Source: Opisthocomus hoazin (taxonomy: Eukaryota > Chordata > Aves > Opisthocomiformes > Opisthocomidae). From it: a stretch of 64,000 bases of DNA. The stretch covers positions 3,162,001-3,226,000 of the forward strand of contig NC_134436.1 in the NCBI RefSeq assembly GCF_030867145.1, written 5' to 3'. A program made the position numbers and the translations under genes. Below the pieces are notes generated by a model. It saw nothing but the letters and a program-made list of their open reading frames with translations. It did not search any database and had not been told where the DNA came from. The first letter of the stretch is position 1. Every line of letters begins with the position of its first letter. Below are positions 52,095-64,000 of the stretch, in pieces.

Positions 52095-55000
52095 GTGAGT
52101 ACCTGCCCAGGCCATGGCGGGGGCTTCCAGGCTGTGCCAGGGTGGCTGGCTCGCTTGCTGATCTGGTCTGCCTGGCTGCTTCAGCGGGGTGGGTGGTGGC
52201 TGTGGCCCTGTGCACGGGGAGACCCTCACAGCCGTGGCATGTAAGAGGTCTCTGGGCTGCTGCCCCGGGCAGGTGACTCTGCCCTTTACAGAGAACATGC
52301 CAGCTTTCTCTCAGTGTGTTCACTTGTTTCATTTTTCTCATTGTCTTTCATTCTTAATTCCAACAATCTGCCTGGGAATGCAGTGAGACTTACTGGGTTA
52401 GCTACCGGATGCCTTGAAGACGGACCATTATAAATGATGTTGGCTTTGTGTGGTTTTGCTTACTGGCTCTGCTACTGGCCATGATGGTCTCGTCTGGCAC
52501 CTTTTGGAAGTTTGTAATCTAGACTAGCAGAGCAGCATTCTAATGATAGGTAGCTCTCACAAATTTGTCTGGCTTCAGTCATTTCCAATGTAGTTTAGAT
52601 CAGGCTTCTTCAAAAAACCCTGTGCGCAGTTCATGTGCTCAGGGCTTTGCTTGCACCAGTGTTCTACAGAAATGCCCTTTGCAGTATCATGCCAGGGAAT
52701 GGATCTAATGGGTGTTGTCCTGATTTTTTTTAAACCCTTGGAAGTGAGCATGGTAGTCCCATATGCACTGAAAGATGTGCTTCAGTGTGTTGGATGGCTG
52801 TCAAAAGAAACACCTTAAACCAGAAGTAGTGTGTTTTGATTAACTTCCACAGCACACTTCTGTTTGACTTCAGCAGCCTCTGATAGACAACCGTACGAAG
52901 TGGCTTCAAATCTGAAACACGTGCTTACTTGGTAAATAGCACACTAGGTTTCTGATTTGAGAGTACTACGATTTTTCTCTTGTGTCTCTTGTGAGTTGGG
53001 TAACAATGATGACTGCTCAGCTCACGATGTGGTTTTGCGAAACACTGAATCTGCTCTGACAGCTGCCAAAAGGGGTGATTGTATCAACCTCTTCCCCACC
53101 CTGTGTTTACCCCACCTTTTTTGTGTCGAAGTGGATGATCATAGGGCCAAGCGGTGAGCCAGGTCAGACTACAAGTGCCTCGATCCATCAGACCACGCAA
53201 TCTCTAAATCAAGTTGTAGGGAGGTGGCAGGACTGGGAAGCCAGGAATGGTGTGTAGTTGCCCTTTACTGCGAATTTTCAGATTAAGTTGTACCCAGGCT
53301 AATGGAGGTGTTCAACATAAGAGTCCTCGTCTTGGCTCCCAGTAAATAAACTTTTCCATGTAGCTGAATTAAAAGTTGGGTTTGTGTGGGGTTTTTAGCA
53401 ACTGGTACCTTAAAAGGAGATGAATTTTCATCCCTTGCAAGAGGTGACTGATTTGACCCAGGCAGGCTGTAGGCATAGCAAACACTCATGTTTGGAGTAG
53501 TCATGGGACGGCTCATAAGGGTTTTGTCTGTTTGATTTTGTCACAGAGCAGACGGACAAAGAGTAGAACATGATTCTGGAGTCAGCAACTTTTTTAAAGC
53601 TTTTTTAAAATCAAAAACTACAGAATATTTCTCCTATATGGAGAGTTCCCTCAAGATACCTTAAAAATGTGTGTTGGTTGTTAGCATAACGCTGATTGTG
53701 AATCGGATGTGGGCAGCAGATGGTGTTTCGGCTATGGATGAAATGCATTGTCCTGCTTTCTGCTTCTGCCTCCCACTTAGGAGTAAGAGACGCTTAGCTT
53801 CCTTGTGTCCTAAACCATTTACACTTTCTCCGTGTGCAGCAGCTGCGGGAGTGACAGTCATCTTTTGCTTACCTGTTCATGACCAGACAGGGTGGCTTAA
53901 GCACTGCAGGCAGCTCTTGCTCCACGAGGCACCATCAGAAAAGTATCTGCATTATGGTAGTATTTAAAAGCTGAACTCTTCATGGGCTTTGTTGCACTGG
54001 TTGCTATGCAAATATAGATTAAGAAAGTGCTCTTTCTCTGAATACTACTCATTCACTCACTGTTTTAAATTTTTTTTTTTCTCTTTTTCTCTTGCCTTAG
54101 CTTCATACAGTGTTACTGTGAGCTCTGCATGTTCTGTCTGTGGGGCTGAAGGCTGCCTTGCCAATTGGCAGTAATGCTCTGGTATGATCTGTGTCACTCC
54201 CTAGTGTGGAGAACATGCACCAACGACATGACACTCTTCTTGGAGCTCACTCTAACCACTAGTAGAGAATTTATTGCTGAAATCTTTTATTAAATTATGG
54301 TTCTGCTGGACATATAAGCCATGTTCTGTGAAGTGGAATTGCAGATTTTTTTTAATTTGTTGGCTTCATTGGCTTGTGCAGATGTGGGAGTTCAGCCACC
54401 AAAGGGATACTTAGGATGTTTCAATTTCTTTTGTGTAGTCTAGCGTGCAAATGTTAGAGCTCTAGTGAATTTGTTATCCAGAAAGGGTGGAGGTCTGCCT
54501 CAGTGTCAGCTCTGATTATTGGTGCTCTTCTGACAGCTTGCTTGAATAGCTGAATTCTTTGAAACAAGTTTTGTGCTACTATTCCTGTGCTCAACTCTGC
54601 CCCCCTTTCTTTTACCTATTTAAGCTGCTACTTAAAAATCTGTGTTCTGATAGAGTTGCTCTGTTTTTTCTCCAGCTTTGCTGATTTGGGCTGTGTGCAG
54701 GGGACTAGTACATACACTTCCATAGGACAAGATACTCCAGATCTTCATGCAATTTGGAGGCTTGAGAATCTGTGGTCTGTTGCATCCTGGGAGGAAGTCT
54801 GCCTAGTTCGGTACTTGCTTCTGCATGACTTGGAAAGTCGTTGTGCAGTTCTTGTTCTCTGAGCCCCTGTCTTGATCCTCCTTCCTTTCTGAGAGGCTTT
54901 CACTGCACCGCTGGTCACCGTGAAAGTCCATTTGTTGTTCCTCAACTTGGTCTCTTTTTTTTTTTTTTTTTTTTTTTTAAATATTGTTGTGTGTATAACA

Positions 55001-58000
55001 TGCAGAGGCCTTACTGGCTTCCACATGTGGGGCTCAATTTACTTTTGCTGTATCTATTTTTGGCTTGACACAAGAAATGTCAGTGCCACATAGTATGAGA
55101 TGATGAATTGCTGTGTACTGTACATGTCCATGAGGCTTGGATATCATCTGAGTGGTGGCATCTTGCCAAATACATTTCAGTTATGTTACTTCATACTCTT
55201 TTGAAAGGCCTGTTACGTAGCCTGAGACAACTACCACTATGCTGGATCTCTGCTTAAGCTATTTGTGAACTGATATCATCATGTTGCTTTGAGAACTATG
55301 CTGAAAGTTTAAGCTTCAGAATTCTGTCTGAATATTTCAAACCTTTCTCTTTACATTCTTTTAACCCAGAACCTGGACAAGATCCTTATTTACAGAAGAA
55401 AAATGTCTGGCACTTGTGCTAAGCACAGTGAGGAGAGCACTGCAGTTTTTAGAGCCATGCCAAAATAGATAGTTTTGATTTGGTATTGCCTTATCAGTTT
55501 ACTTCTACAACAAATGGGAGAATACTTTCTTTTACTTTATTTTTGTAAGTGAAAATCAAGCAAATACTGTAGCACAACTTTATGTTCAAGGTTTTCTGCA
55601 AGTATAGTATATTACAGCTGTCCCTATAAAATGACTTTGTGCAAGTATAGTGTTTTATGGGGATAGCTGTAATAATATGATTTTGACTTTTTTTTTCAGA
55701 GTGGTTCAGATTTTTGGTAGCTGAACCATACACAAGTGAAACCTGAGAGAAGATTAAATATTCTTGATTGTTCCTGGGATTTAAATGCATTCCTGCTTTC
55801 ACTGTGATTCTTGTTGTTTGTTATTTTTTTTTAAATGAGTCATAATGAATCATTGTAAGCTCTTTCGTGAACCCCTGAAGACAGCGATCACTACCACACA
55901 CTTACCGATACAGCCGTAGTAGCTGCATTTTTACTTTTATGTGTGTATGAGCACTGCAGAATATGGTAGCTGTACTGTGCTTTCCACTCGCATTTCAAAA
56001 AACTCAAAAAACTGTAGAACACACAACGCTTAATCTTTATGGTTCAGTTACTAACTATAGGCTGGTCTGTGAAATCTGAGTGGCTTCTCTGTCGCTCATC
56101 TCCTTGGGTAAGACTTTGTGCAGAGTTCAGCCCTGAAGCCCAGCTGCTGAGAAGCTGACAGGTGCTGCAATACTTAAATGAATCCCAGAGACAAGCATGT
56201 TGCGATCAGCCTCTGGTTAATATGTAGTTTATAAACTTGAAGCTCCTCTATCTAGCTATTGAAAAAGGGAAGATTTTGTTTTCCACAATAAGTCTTGTAT
56301 GTCTAGTAAGTACAATCAGATGCTGAACTGCGAAGAAAATAAAATCTGTGTCCAGCTGCTTGCTACTTGACCACTGTTTCTGCTGTACATTGAACAAGAC
56401 CGGAGGTGTTGGGAGATGATGCAGGAGGAATCAAAGGCTACGTGGCGTGACACATGTGCATAAGACATAAGGTTTTCTATCACCCAGTTGTGTTTTTTTA
56501 TTTCAGGGTGTTCTTGATTTTGATCTGCTCACTTTTATTGCAGCCTAAACAATGTTATTCATGGTGTTAAGAGTGAGTGGGCCTATAAAAGTTTGCAACA
56601 TCTTCTTACAGAGCTGTCACAGAAAGAAAAAATCAAAATGATGCATGCAGGGGTAATGCAGTAGTAGTCTGTACAGGTGTCTGACTTGTGTAGTGAAGTA
56701 AGGGGCACCAGTTGGTTGTCATCGTCTTCCTGGCTCATCAGGAATGTCAGAGGAGCACAGCTGGTCAGTGGGCTTTGTGGTTAACTGCTGACAATAGTGG
56801 GATACTGGGAGTCTGGACTGCTGGATTCTGTTCCACATCAGAAAGGGAGCTTGTTTTTTTGCGCACAGGCTCCTTTTCCAACTTGGCATCCTCTCATTTC
56901 TCAAACATGCCACCCCCCAGCCCTTCACCGACTTAGTTCTTGATCTTATTCCTGCTGCCTTGGGCTGCTCACTTGTAATCTCCTGGATACGTTGGTCCAG
57001 TTATAGCTCTTCTGCCCTGTTGCTCTGCATAATTTCTCTACGCAATACTAAAACTTCAGAGAAGAAATGATTTCCATGACTTGCATGCAAGAAGTGTATC
57101 TGCCCAGTTCTAGGAAACAGCTACATTTCTTTAAAAAGTCATCTTTGGACAGAGAAGTGGTGTGGAGTGGATGCACCTGATAAGTCAGTGTTTCTCAAAT
57201 GTATAAGCAGGAGAAAGTGTCTTACAATAAAAATAATAGGTAATTTTAAAAAATAGGTGTTTTACTTAGCCCTGTGTGAAATAAACCTGTTGGTTATAGT
57301 CTTCCCCCCTACTCCATGCACTTTATGATAGAAGATTAGCAATACAGCTTTTACTTGATGCTTGTCTCCCTTGCCTGGAGACATTTAGCTCTTTAGGAAC
57401 GTTTTTCTGGTGGGACTAGGAGTATGACAGTCAAACAAATCTGTTCCATTTGTCTTTTCCTTATCCCTAACTTTTTCCCTGTGTGTTGTCTAGACAGCAC
57501 AGAGCAAGGAGCTACCTGAGTAAACGTAAAGGAGATGGAATCTAAACTGGGAAGATAAGGGTCAGAACAGAGATATTCTACTCACGCAGACTGCTGCTGT
57601 TGCTAGAACAGACGGTTTGATCCATAGGCAATGTGCTGCTGTATAAATGCCAGAGCCTTCAAGAAGTCTTGCAGTTGCAGGGCAGCAGTTTAGAAGTCAG
57701 ACAGTTGTGGGGAGCAGGGGCCGTAGTACGGCACTTTTGTTTTGTCCCTGCCTCCAGAAAGAGGAAATCTGGGGTCTCTTGCAAATGCAACCCATCTGTT
57801 GCTTCAGTGGTGCAAAGTTCTCTCTAGATACATGCTAGACAAGTATTAAATGTATTGGGGAGCTTGAACTGCTCCTGCTTTTGTGGCTTGCTGTGCCAAA
57901 TGACTTCGCAAAAAAGTTATGAAACATGACTTTCTTATTTCTGAAATCTCCAAACACTTGAAATGTCACTGTGATGTTCTGAAACAGCAAGAAACTTCCA

Positions 58001-61000
58001 TGTATTTTAATATTTAGTGGATTTGAAGTCTTTTCCCCAATATCCTAAAGGAAATGTAATCAAGGGTTAGAGTCCCTGGGAAATTCTGAGTACTAGAGCA
58101 CTTATGTCAGAATATAGGACTGTTTCTCTGGTTCAGTGCAGGCACTTAGATTTGGCTTTCCTGCGGCAGAGAATGGCTGAATCACTGGACCAAAGAAGTA
58201 CTGGGAGAGTTCCTGTTGTATCCCTGTCTTGCGTGGGGATGCCCTTCCAGGTGTGGTGTCAATGGATATCTAGCCAGCGGGGCAGGGTGTGACAAGGTAC
58301 CCAACACTCAGGGCGCACAGCTGTCGGGTGGAGATACCCGGAGTCAGTCTCTGGTCTGATGTGTGTATGTCAACATAATATATAAATTTTATGTGGAACA
58401 GCCTTAATATAAACAAGAAGTCTAGGTCTGAGCATCCTCTGTCCTGGCTGCCTGTTCAAAGCCTGAAAGAAGGAGGGTTTAATTCATGACCCCTACATTA
58501 AAACAGTGAAGTAAAATATGAGTAAACCAATCCTGTGGGACGAGATTGCTATTTTACACAAGTTTAGTAAAGAAACTTAAGAACCAAAGTACTGAACTCG
58601 GGAATGCTGCAACTGCTGTCTCAAATTTTTATTTTCTCCAAAACTATTTGCTGAGTTGGCAGAATGTTTCAACCAGTTAAAAAAAAAATCAGGCTAAGAA
58701 GAAACAATTTTCAAAACAACATCGAGCCTTTTCAGTCCACAAATGCTGATTCTAAGAAGTTTGTGCTTACTGATTAGGAAACAACAGTGTGATTGTTTTA
58801 GTTAGCTAATTTAACTCTGGCATCCAGAAATATCTCTGTATTAGTGTTATGCTTGAATTTTTTTGACTCGGTTATCTTTACATCCACTTCTGTAATGTTT
58901 ACTGTACTGCTTGCTTTGATGATGTGTTGTAGCAGGATTTGCTATGTGCAGAAACCAAGGCTGTGCTATTTAACAACCACAAGCCCATAGGTGGGTCTTC
59001 CTCCTCACTTAGCACTTCAAAGGTTTCTTCCTGGGCAAGGCACAAAGTGTTTTGTTTTGTATTGTGTTTTTTTTCCTTGCAGCCGTGGATGGATTTGCTT
59101 TTTGTGAGATGTGTGCTGATCTTTCAAGTTTTCCTGTATAGGTTCTTAGTGAAAGGCTGCTGCTGAGAATGGTAAACATAAATTTGCCTGTCAGTAGTAT
59201 AGCAGTATCTCCATGTCATTTGCTACTGCAGTGTTCACCTTTCTGATCACAGATGATTTACCTATAGAAAAAAAACTTTAAGATAGAAATTTCTATAAGA
59301 TTGGTTGACTGGGGTGTTCATACCAACATTTGCTTGTTTGTGTTTTCCTAGGTGCGTGTTCATTTGATGTTGTGGGGTTCTTTGGTTTTGTTTTGTTTTT
59401 AATGTTCTTCCTTAGGAATTTGTGGGGCATTCTTAAAAATATAGGATACTTTAGATATAGATCTTGACTTCCTGTTATTGGAAAAACTGTTTTTGTGTTG
59501 TGCTGCTTGCAACTTTCAAATATGGTACAACCTAGACTGCAGAAAATCTGTCTGAAGTGCATCTGCTAGTAGACATGCTATAGTCATTTGAGTTTCCTTT
59601 GCTTGAACAAGCTACAGATCATCATTGCTACATACTAAAAAATTACGTTAAAGCAAAATTAGAAGTTAAAATCACTAAACCGGGGATATAGTGAGGAAAA
59701 GCTACTCATGGAGATTTCACCTCCATGAACTGCTGTCCTGTTTGCACTGTTTTCCCCACATGGTTTGAATGTCAAATGTTACTAATTCCTGCATGATAGA
59801 AAGGAGGCATTTGCTTGCTTTTTTTTTTTAAATTCCATTTATGTCAATTGAGCCTTCCAAAAAAGACGACCACGGTACTATTTTATTATTTTGAGTTGTG
59901 CTATATTTAATACACACTTAGAGGTATATTTCTGCTTTCTTTTTTTAAAGAACCAAGCATGAACAATGGTATAAATCTGCCATCTAGTTAAGTGTCTGGC
60001 AATGCAAAAACTGCTGTTTGCAAGCTGTGTTACTATCTTGGCTTGAGGTAACATAATATACTGTAGCTATTGACAGATCTAAAAAAAAAAAAAAAGTGAA
60101 AACTCAATGTAAACATGGCCTGAAGTTTAGAACAAACCTGGTTGCCCCTCAGCAGGATGGGATGGATATGTTGGGCCTGTCTGTGGAGAGGTCTGAGGAA
60201 GCAAAAAGTGTGGCACTTCTTGTTCTCTTCCTTTAGCTCCTTAAAGTAAATAGGCTTATGGTTTGCAAGCGTTCATCTGAGTAAAAGTTACCCTTGTTGT
60301 GGCCTACATAAGACTCGGTTTGGACTGCTTCCAGTGCCACTAATCCTGGTCTCTGTGAGTGCTCCAGTGCTGTCAGGCTGAGTATGCATAGGTGATGCTG
60401 CCAGCATGCTTCAACCCATGTATCCTTCCCAAACAGCTCCTGGTGCATATCCACCTCTCTGAGTGCAGTAGTAAAAAGACACGTGAACTATAAACTGCTG
60501 CTCCGGATTATATTCATATATAATCCTCCCAATATAAGCTGCAAGATTTGTTTTACTTTAAGGTATGTGCTGCTTTGGTGGGGGAGGAGGGGGGAATAGT
60601 TAGGTTTAGCTATATTGAGAGTGACCCAGTGAGACCACAAAGCAAACGTAGGAAAAGTTTCAACTCATCTGTTCCAACTCCATCCGTTTCTGAACGAGCC
60701 CTAGTTAAGGCATAAGATATATTGAATGGAAAATTCAAAATCAGATTGAAAAATATGAAACTCTTAGACTTGAGGGGTGGCAGCCAAACTATAATTAGTC
60801 ATGAATTTCCTTTTTTTGTAATATTGCTTCCTTGTCTTGTTTGGAACTGGGTAATTCATCTAGGATGACTGAAACTGGAATTTGCTGGGGTATAAGTAGT
60901 GCCTGTTATGAACTGTGTAGGGAATCATTTGCAGAAGCACAGGCAGACCCTAGGAGAATGGAAGAGGACTAGTGGGTGCTTGCAGTTGTGTACAGCTGGC

Positions 61001-64000
61001 TCCTGTTCAATCAAGCTAGATTGCTTGGGATCAGCTCATTGGAAGCCTCTCTTCCATTGGCTTTGAACAGTACTTAAAATGCAGTAATCCCCTACTGAGT
61101 ATGCTCAAAGCTTGAACAGCAGTGCAAGTTCAGAATTAAAAAGCATCTTTAAATAGATAAGGGCATGACTGGGCTTAGCTCAACTTTTCTCATGGAGTAG
61201 TCCAATGCAAATGCTTGGTTTCAAGGAGCAGGATATTCCATGTAAAATGACCGTGCTGTGTTATAGCGCAGCATGTTAGTTGTTTTAGAGATAAAATAAA
61301 CATGTTAAAATAATGTTATGGCTTTGTACAAAGTAGCTTGTTTTCTTTTCAGTATCTTAAGTTTTTATAGAGAGTTTCCCAAGTGCAATGAGAACCATAG
61401 AGCTGAAGTTGTAATGACCCTTTGTGTAAGCTGGGAGCCATGCTGAGTGGACTTTTAGGACTGTCATCCATCATTATTCTGGCAAAATAGCACTGGAGCA
61501 TTTCTACTTGTAAAATAGTCTCTCTCTGAAATGAGACAGAGGTATGAATATTAGTATTGGGTGGGGGAGAAGCTAAGGCTTCCCCTGGTACCCTGCGCAG
61601 GTTCTTGCAGTGATCTGCATGGACCCAAGTGGGAAGAGTTGCTTTGCAGATGGCGGGAGGGAGCCTCATGGCCTGCTGTGTGGCTCCTTCCCTTCTGGTT
61701 TTAATACTTTAACATGAACAGCCTCTTGCACTGGCAAGTGGTGCAGGAGAAACACCTGAACCATGTTCTGTAACCAGAATGGGAAGAGGAGAGAGTGCTT
61801 GTGTCTGGGACAGATGCCTGCCACTGAAGGCTTTAGATGTAAAGGCTGAAGATGGTTGCAGTTGCAAGTAATTGAAAATAGGGGTTCTTAATGGAAAACC
61901 CTAACTGTGAGCATCACTAGTACTCCACCTTTAATAACTTTAATGACTTGTATGTCATAATGAAGAGTGGCATATGCTGAACAAACATCTCCATAACATC
62001 ATTCATTAAGAGACAAATCTTTCAGTATCTAATATTATGTCTTAAAGTCAAGTAAACAGTACATTTTTGTGCACAGACTGAGTTATGGAATTACTTACTA
62101 CTGTATGAACATCACTTTGTGGGTGTGTATGTGTGACACAAAGGAGCAGACAGATGATGAAGTTGACAGCATTGCTGACCAGTCTGACTAGAGCCTGAAG
62201 GTCATTTTGACCAGGGCATAAGGGAGTGCTGTATAAACACTAAACAAATGGGCACGATATCTAGAAATTTCTAACTGGGAAGGGGTAAGAGTTCCCTTCA
62301 GAAGGAAACAAGCAACGAGTCCGAGAAAGTACATAAACCGCTTTATCTGCCTTAGGGAAACAAAAATCCCCATGTGGAGCTAGCAGAGGGAGGAAAATAG
62401 AAACAAGTGGGAATATTTAGAGTGAGGTTTCTCTTTCAGTTCGCTTGTGCTCTATTTTTGCTCCTGGTATGTCACTTAAGAACCAGCAGTCACCAATAGA
62501 CTGGAGCATGTAGGTACAGACAATTCACAAATGCTTCACTTGTTATAGAGCTACTCTTGGCACCCCAGGCTTGGCTGAGCGTTGCTGTCCTCAAGGACCC
62601 CACTTCTCTGTAGCTTTCTTTTCTAATTGTCTTGTTTTGAGTCTTTACCTTTATCTGTGGACACTGGAAAAATTGTGAGGTATCTGAAATAAGGCAAATC
62701 CTGCTCTGATTTTACTATCCATTCCCTTTGAAATGCATGATCAACTGAGATGTGGTGAACTTGTCTGTTCTGACCCAGGTATTTCTGGTGTTATTTAACA
62801 ACAGTGAAAACATTCCTGGTGATTGTTACTAAGCTTTTTAATTGCCACTGTGGCGCTGAACATTTTTGTGAATCATTGTTGTATGTTTGATACTCTCGGT
62901 GTCATGTTTGACAGATCTATTGGTGTGTGCTGTGACATTTCACTGAAAGAAGGCAGACGCGAGTGAACTCGCTTATCTGGAAGAGGATTTGGTTTGCTGC
63001 TTGGCTTCTGTGGATGATCAATACTTAAAAGACATCCCAGGTCAACGTGCAAACTCTCAGAGCTTGGAGCCTCCTATGATGGACTGTGGCAGAGCGATCT
63101 GTGGAGGTAGCTCTTCGGTGCTGGTCTGCTCCAAGGGGTTGGTGTTAGTCATGTCATCTGCCAAGCTTAGTGTCATAGAGCAGAAAGTAGCTCCTCAGCT
63201 CTGTGATGCAGTGACTCTAATGTGGGGCCAGTTCTCAGCTGGTGGTGTACCTCCAGGCAGAGAACGAAGTTCATGTGTTTGAAAGGCTTGTTCACAAACT
63301 CACTCAGGGAAGAACTAAGTCCTCAGAACCTCCCATCATTCTTTCATGACCTTAGAAATTAATAAATAAAATAACCACATTTAACTAAAACCAGGCAGCA
63401 GAATGACACTGCCCTATTTCTCAAGCTTGCTGAGAAAAAAAAAAATCATTAAGTTGGCATATTTACTTAGGATAGTTGGAAGAAGGAAACCCAAATTAAA
63501 TTTAAACTCTGGTTAATTGCAAGTGCCCTGCAGCACCTCCTACCTAATGAGCAGAACAAGCTTCTGCTTTTCCAAGTGCTGCTGTAAACCACATTATTTC
63601 CTTAGGTAAAAACTTTGGTCAAGATCTCCATAATATGTGTATCCCAATGTAGAAGCTAAAACACTGATGAGTTTTTTGAGTCCTTATGATGGAAAGTAAA
63701 GCCACAGATTTAGATAGTTAACTGTGTGTGGATTTATAGCTTCAACTTTCAGAAAAATGGCCTTTGACAGCTTACACGGCAGCACTTGTGCACTTTAGGC
63801 TGAGGACTCAGTGGTCTTGCGGCAGGGAATGAAATTGAGTGATTTGAAGCCAGTATCGGTGAAGACCTTCAGCGGGATGCTGCTGGCCAAGTCAGGGACA
63901 TTTGATGTGCTTCTGAGCCAGCATGTGAACGGACACAGGTTCTAACCCACTGTTTTATGGCAAATAAAGTTGGGGTGGTTGTATTTGTACCCAACTGCCC
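52095..64000 (+). other. PFDN1: PFDN1 intron 2 (partial, to the right edge)
   Basis: 11.9 kb of AT-rich intron. It contains homopolymer runs (T24 at 54955-54978, an A run near 60080). No CR1 copy and no PFDN1 exon 3 or 4 was recognised; no open frame exceeds about 110 codons. Confidence 0.85.
54955..54978. repeat. T24 homopolymer in PFDN1 intron 2
   Basis: Twenty-four consecutive T bases. It could be the tail of an old reverse-oriented insertion, but no element body is recognisable next to it. Confidence 0.85.

Larger units (their letters stand above)
51280..52110. promoter_or_regulatory. PFDN1: PFDN1 CpG island and promoter
   Basis: CpG-dense region spanning the PFDN1 promoter and exons 1-2. 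A CRE-like TAACGTCA (one mismatch to TGACGTCA) lies at 51664-51671, 47 nt before the start codon. No TATA box was seen. Confidence 0.8.

Noticed and set aside
51034-52341. 435-codon minus-strand open frame antisense to PFDN1
   Set aside because: It lies across the PFDN1 CpG island, has biased Arg/Pro/Gly/Ala composition, no recognisable domain, and overlaps two confirmed PFDN1 exons on the other strand.
1-64000. CRISPR arrays, phage, bacterial operons, integrated viral genes
   Set aside because: No regularly spaced direct repeats of CRISPR type and no viral or prokaryotic gene was recognised. All reverse-transcriptase signals are CR1 LINE.

Overview
The window is vertebrate, almost certainly avian, nuclear DNA. 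The evidence is split genes with GT-AG introns, CpG-island promoters, and interspersed repeats that are recognisably CR1 LINEs, with no Alu, L1 or B-type SINEs. Four protein-coding genes could be identified by translating exons. Their order, ANKHD1 - SLC4A9 - HBEGF - PFDN1, is the order I know from human chromosome 5q31, so this is a conserved syntenic block. There are no bacterial-type operons, CRISPR arrays or phage genes.

Layout. Positions 1-23249 (minus strand) hold the 5' end of ANKHD1. Coding exon 1 (22974-23249) sits in a large CpG island and exon 2 (6446-6599) follows a 16.4 kb AT-rich intron. The rest of the gene lies left of the window. Positions 24199-38307 (minus) hold SLC4A9 (AE4), a bicarbonate transporter gene. 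I resolved 21 coding exons that join in frame into 938 residues ending in a stop codon; only the extreme N-terminus was not found. Positions 42355-49440 (plus) hold a complete HBEGF gene: five coding exons (206 residues) plus a spliced 3' UTR. Positions 51718 to the right edge (plus) hold PFDN1 exons 1 and 2 (66 complete codons); its later exons lie beyond the window.

SLC4A9 and ANKHD1 are in tandem, with the SLC4A9 stop codon only about 950 bp from the ANKHD1 start codon and inside the same CpG island. SLC4A9 and HBEGF are divergent. HBEGF and PFDN1 are in tandem. The genes do not form a pathway: ANKHD1 is an ankyrin/KH scaffold protein, SLC4A9 a membrane ion transporter, HBEGF a shed growth factor, and PFDN1 a cytosolic chaperone subunit.

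Repeats. CR1 fragments lie at 813-1180, 8490-8606, 8938-10215, 26986-27957, 32656-32702 and 36618-37320. Minisatellites lie in SLC4A9 (30-bp unit), in HBEGF intron 1 (55-bp unit) and between SLC4A9 and HBEGF (about 20 bp, degenerate). I did not find an undescribed biological system. The best leads are the missing poly(A) signal between SLC4A9 and ANKHD1, a six-fold CCAAT-box promoter, a TISU-type start in PFDN1, an inverted CR1 pair that could form intronic dsRNA, and two near-identical CR1 copies inside SLC4A9. All gene identities rest on translating the sequence and comparing with family sequences from memory; no database search was run.
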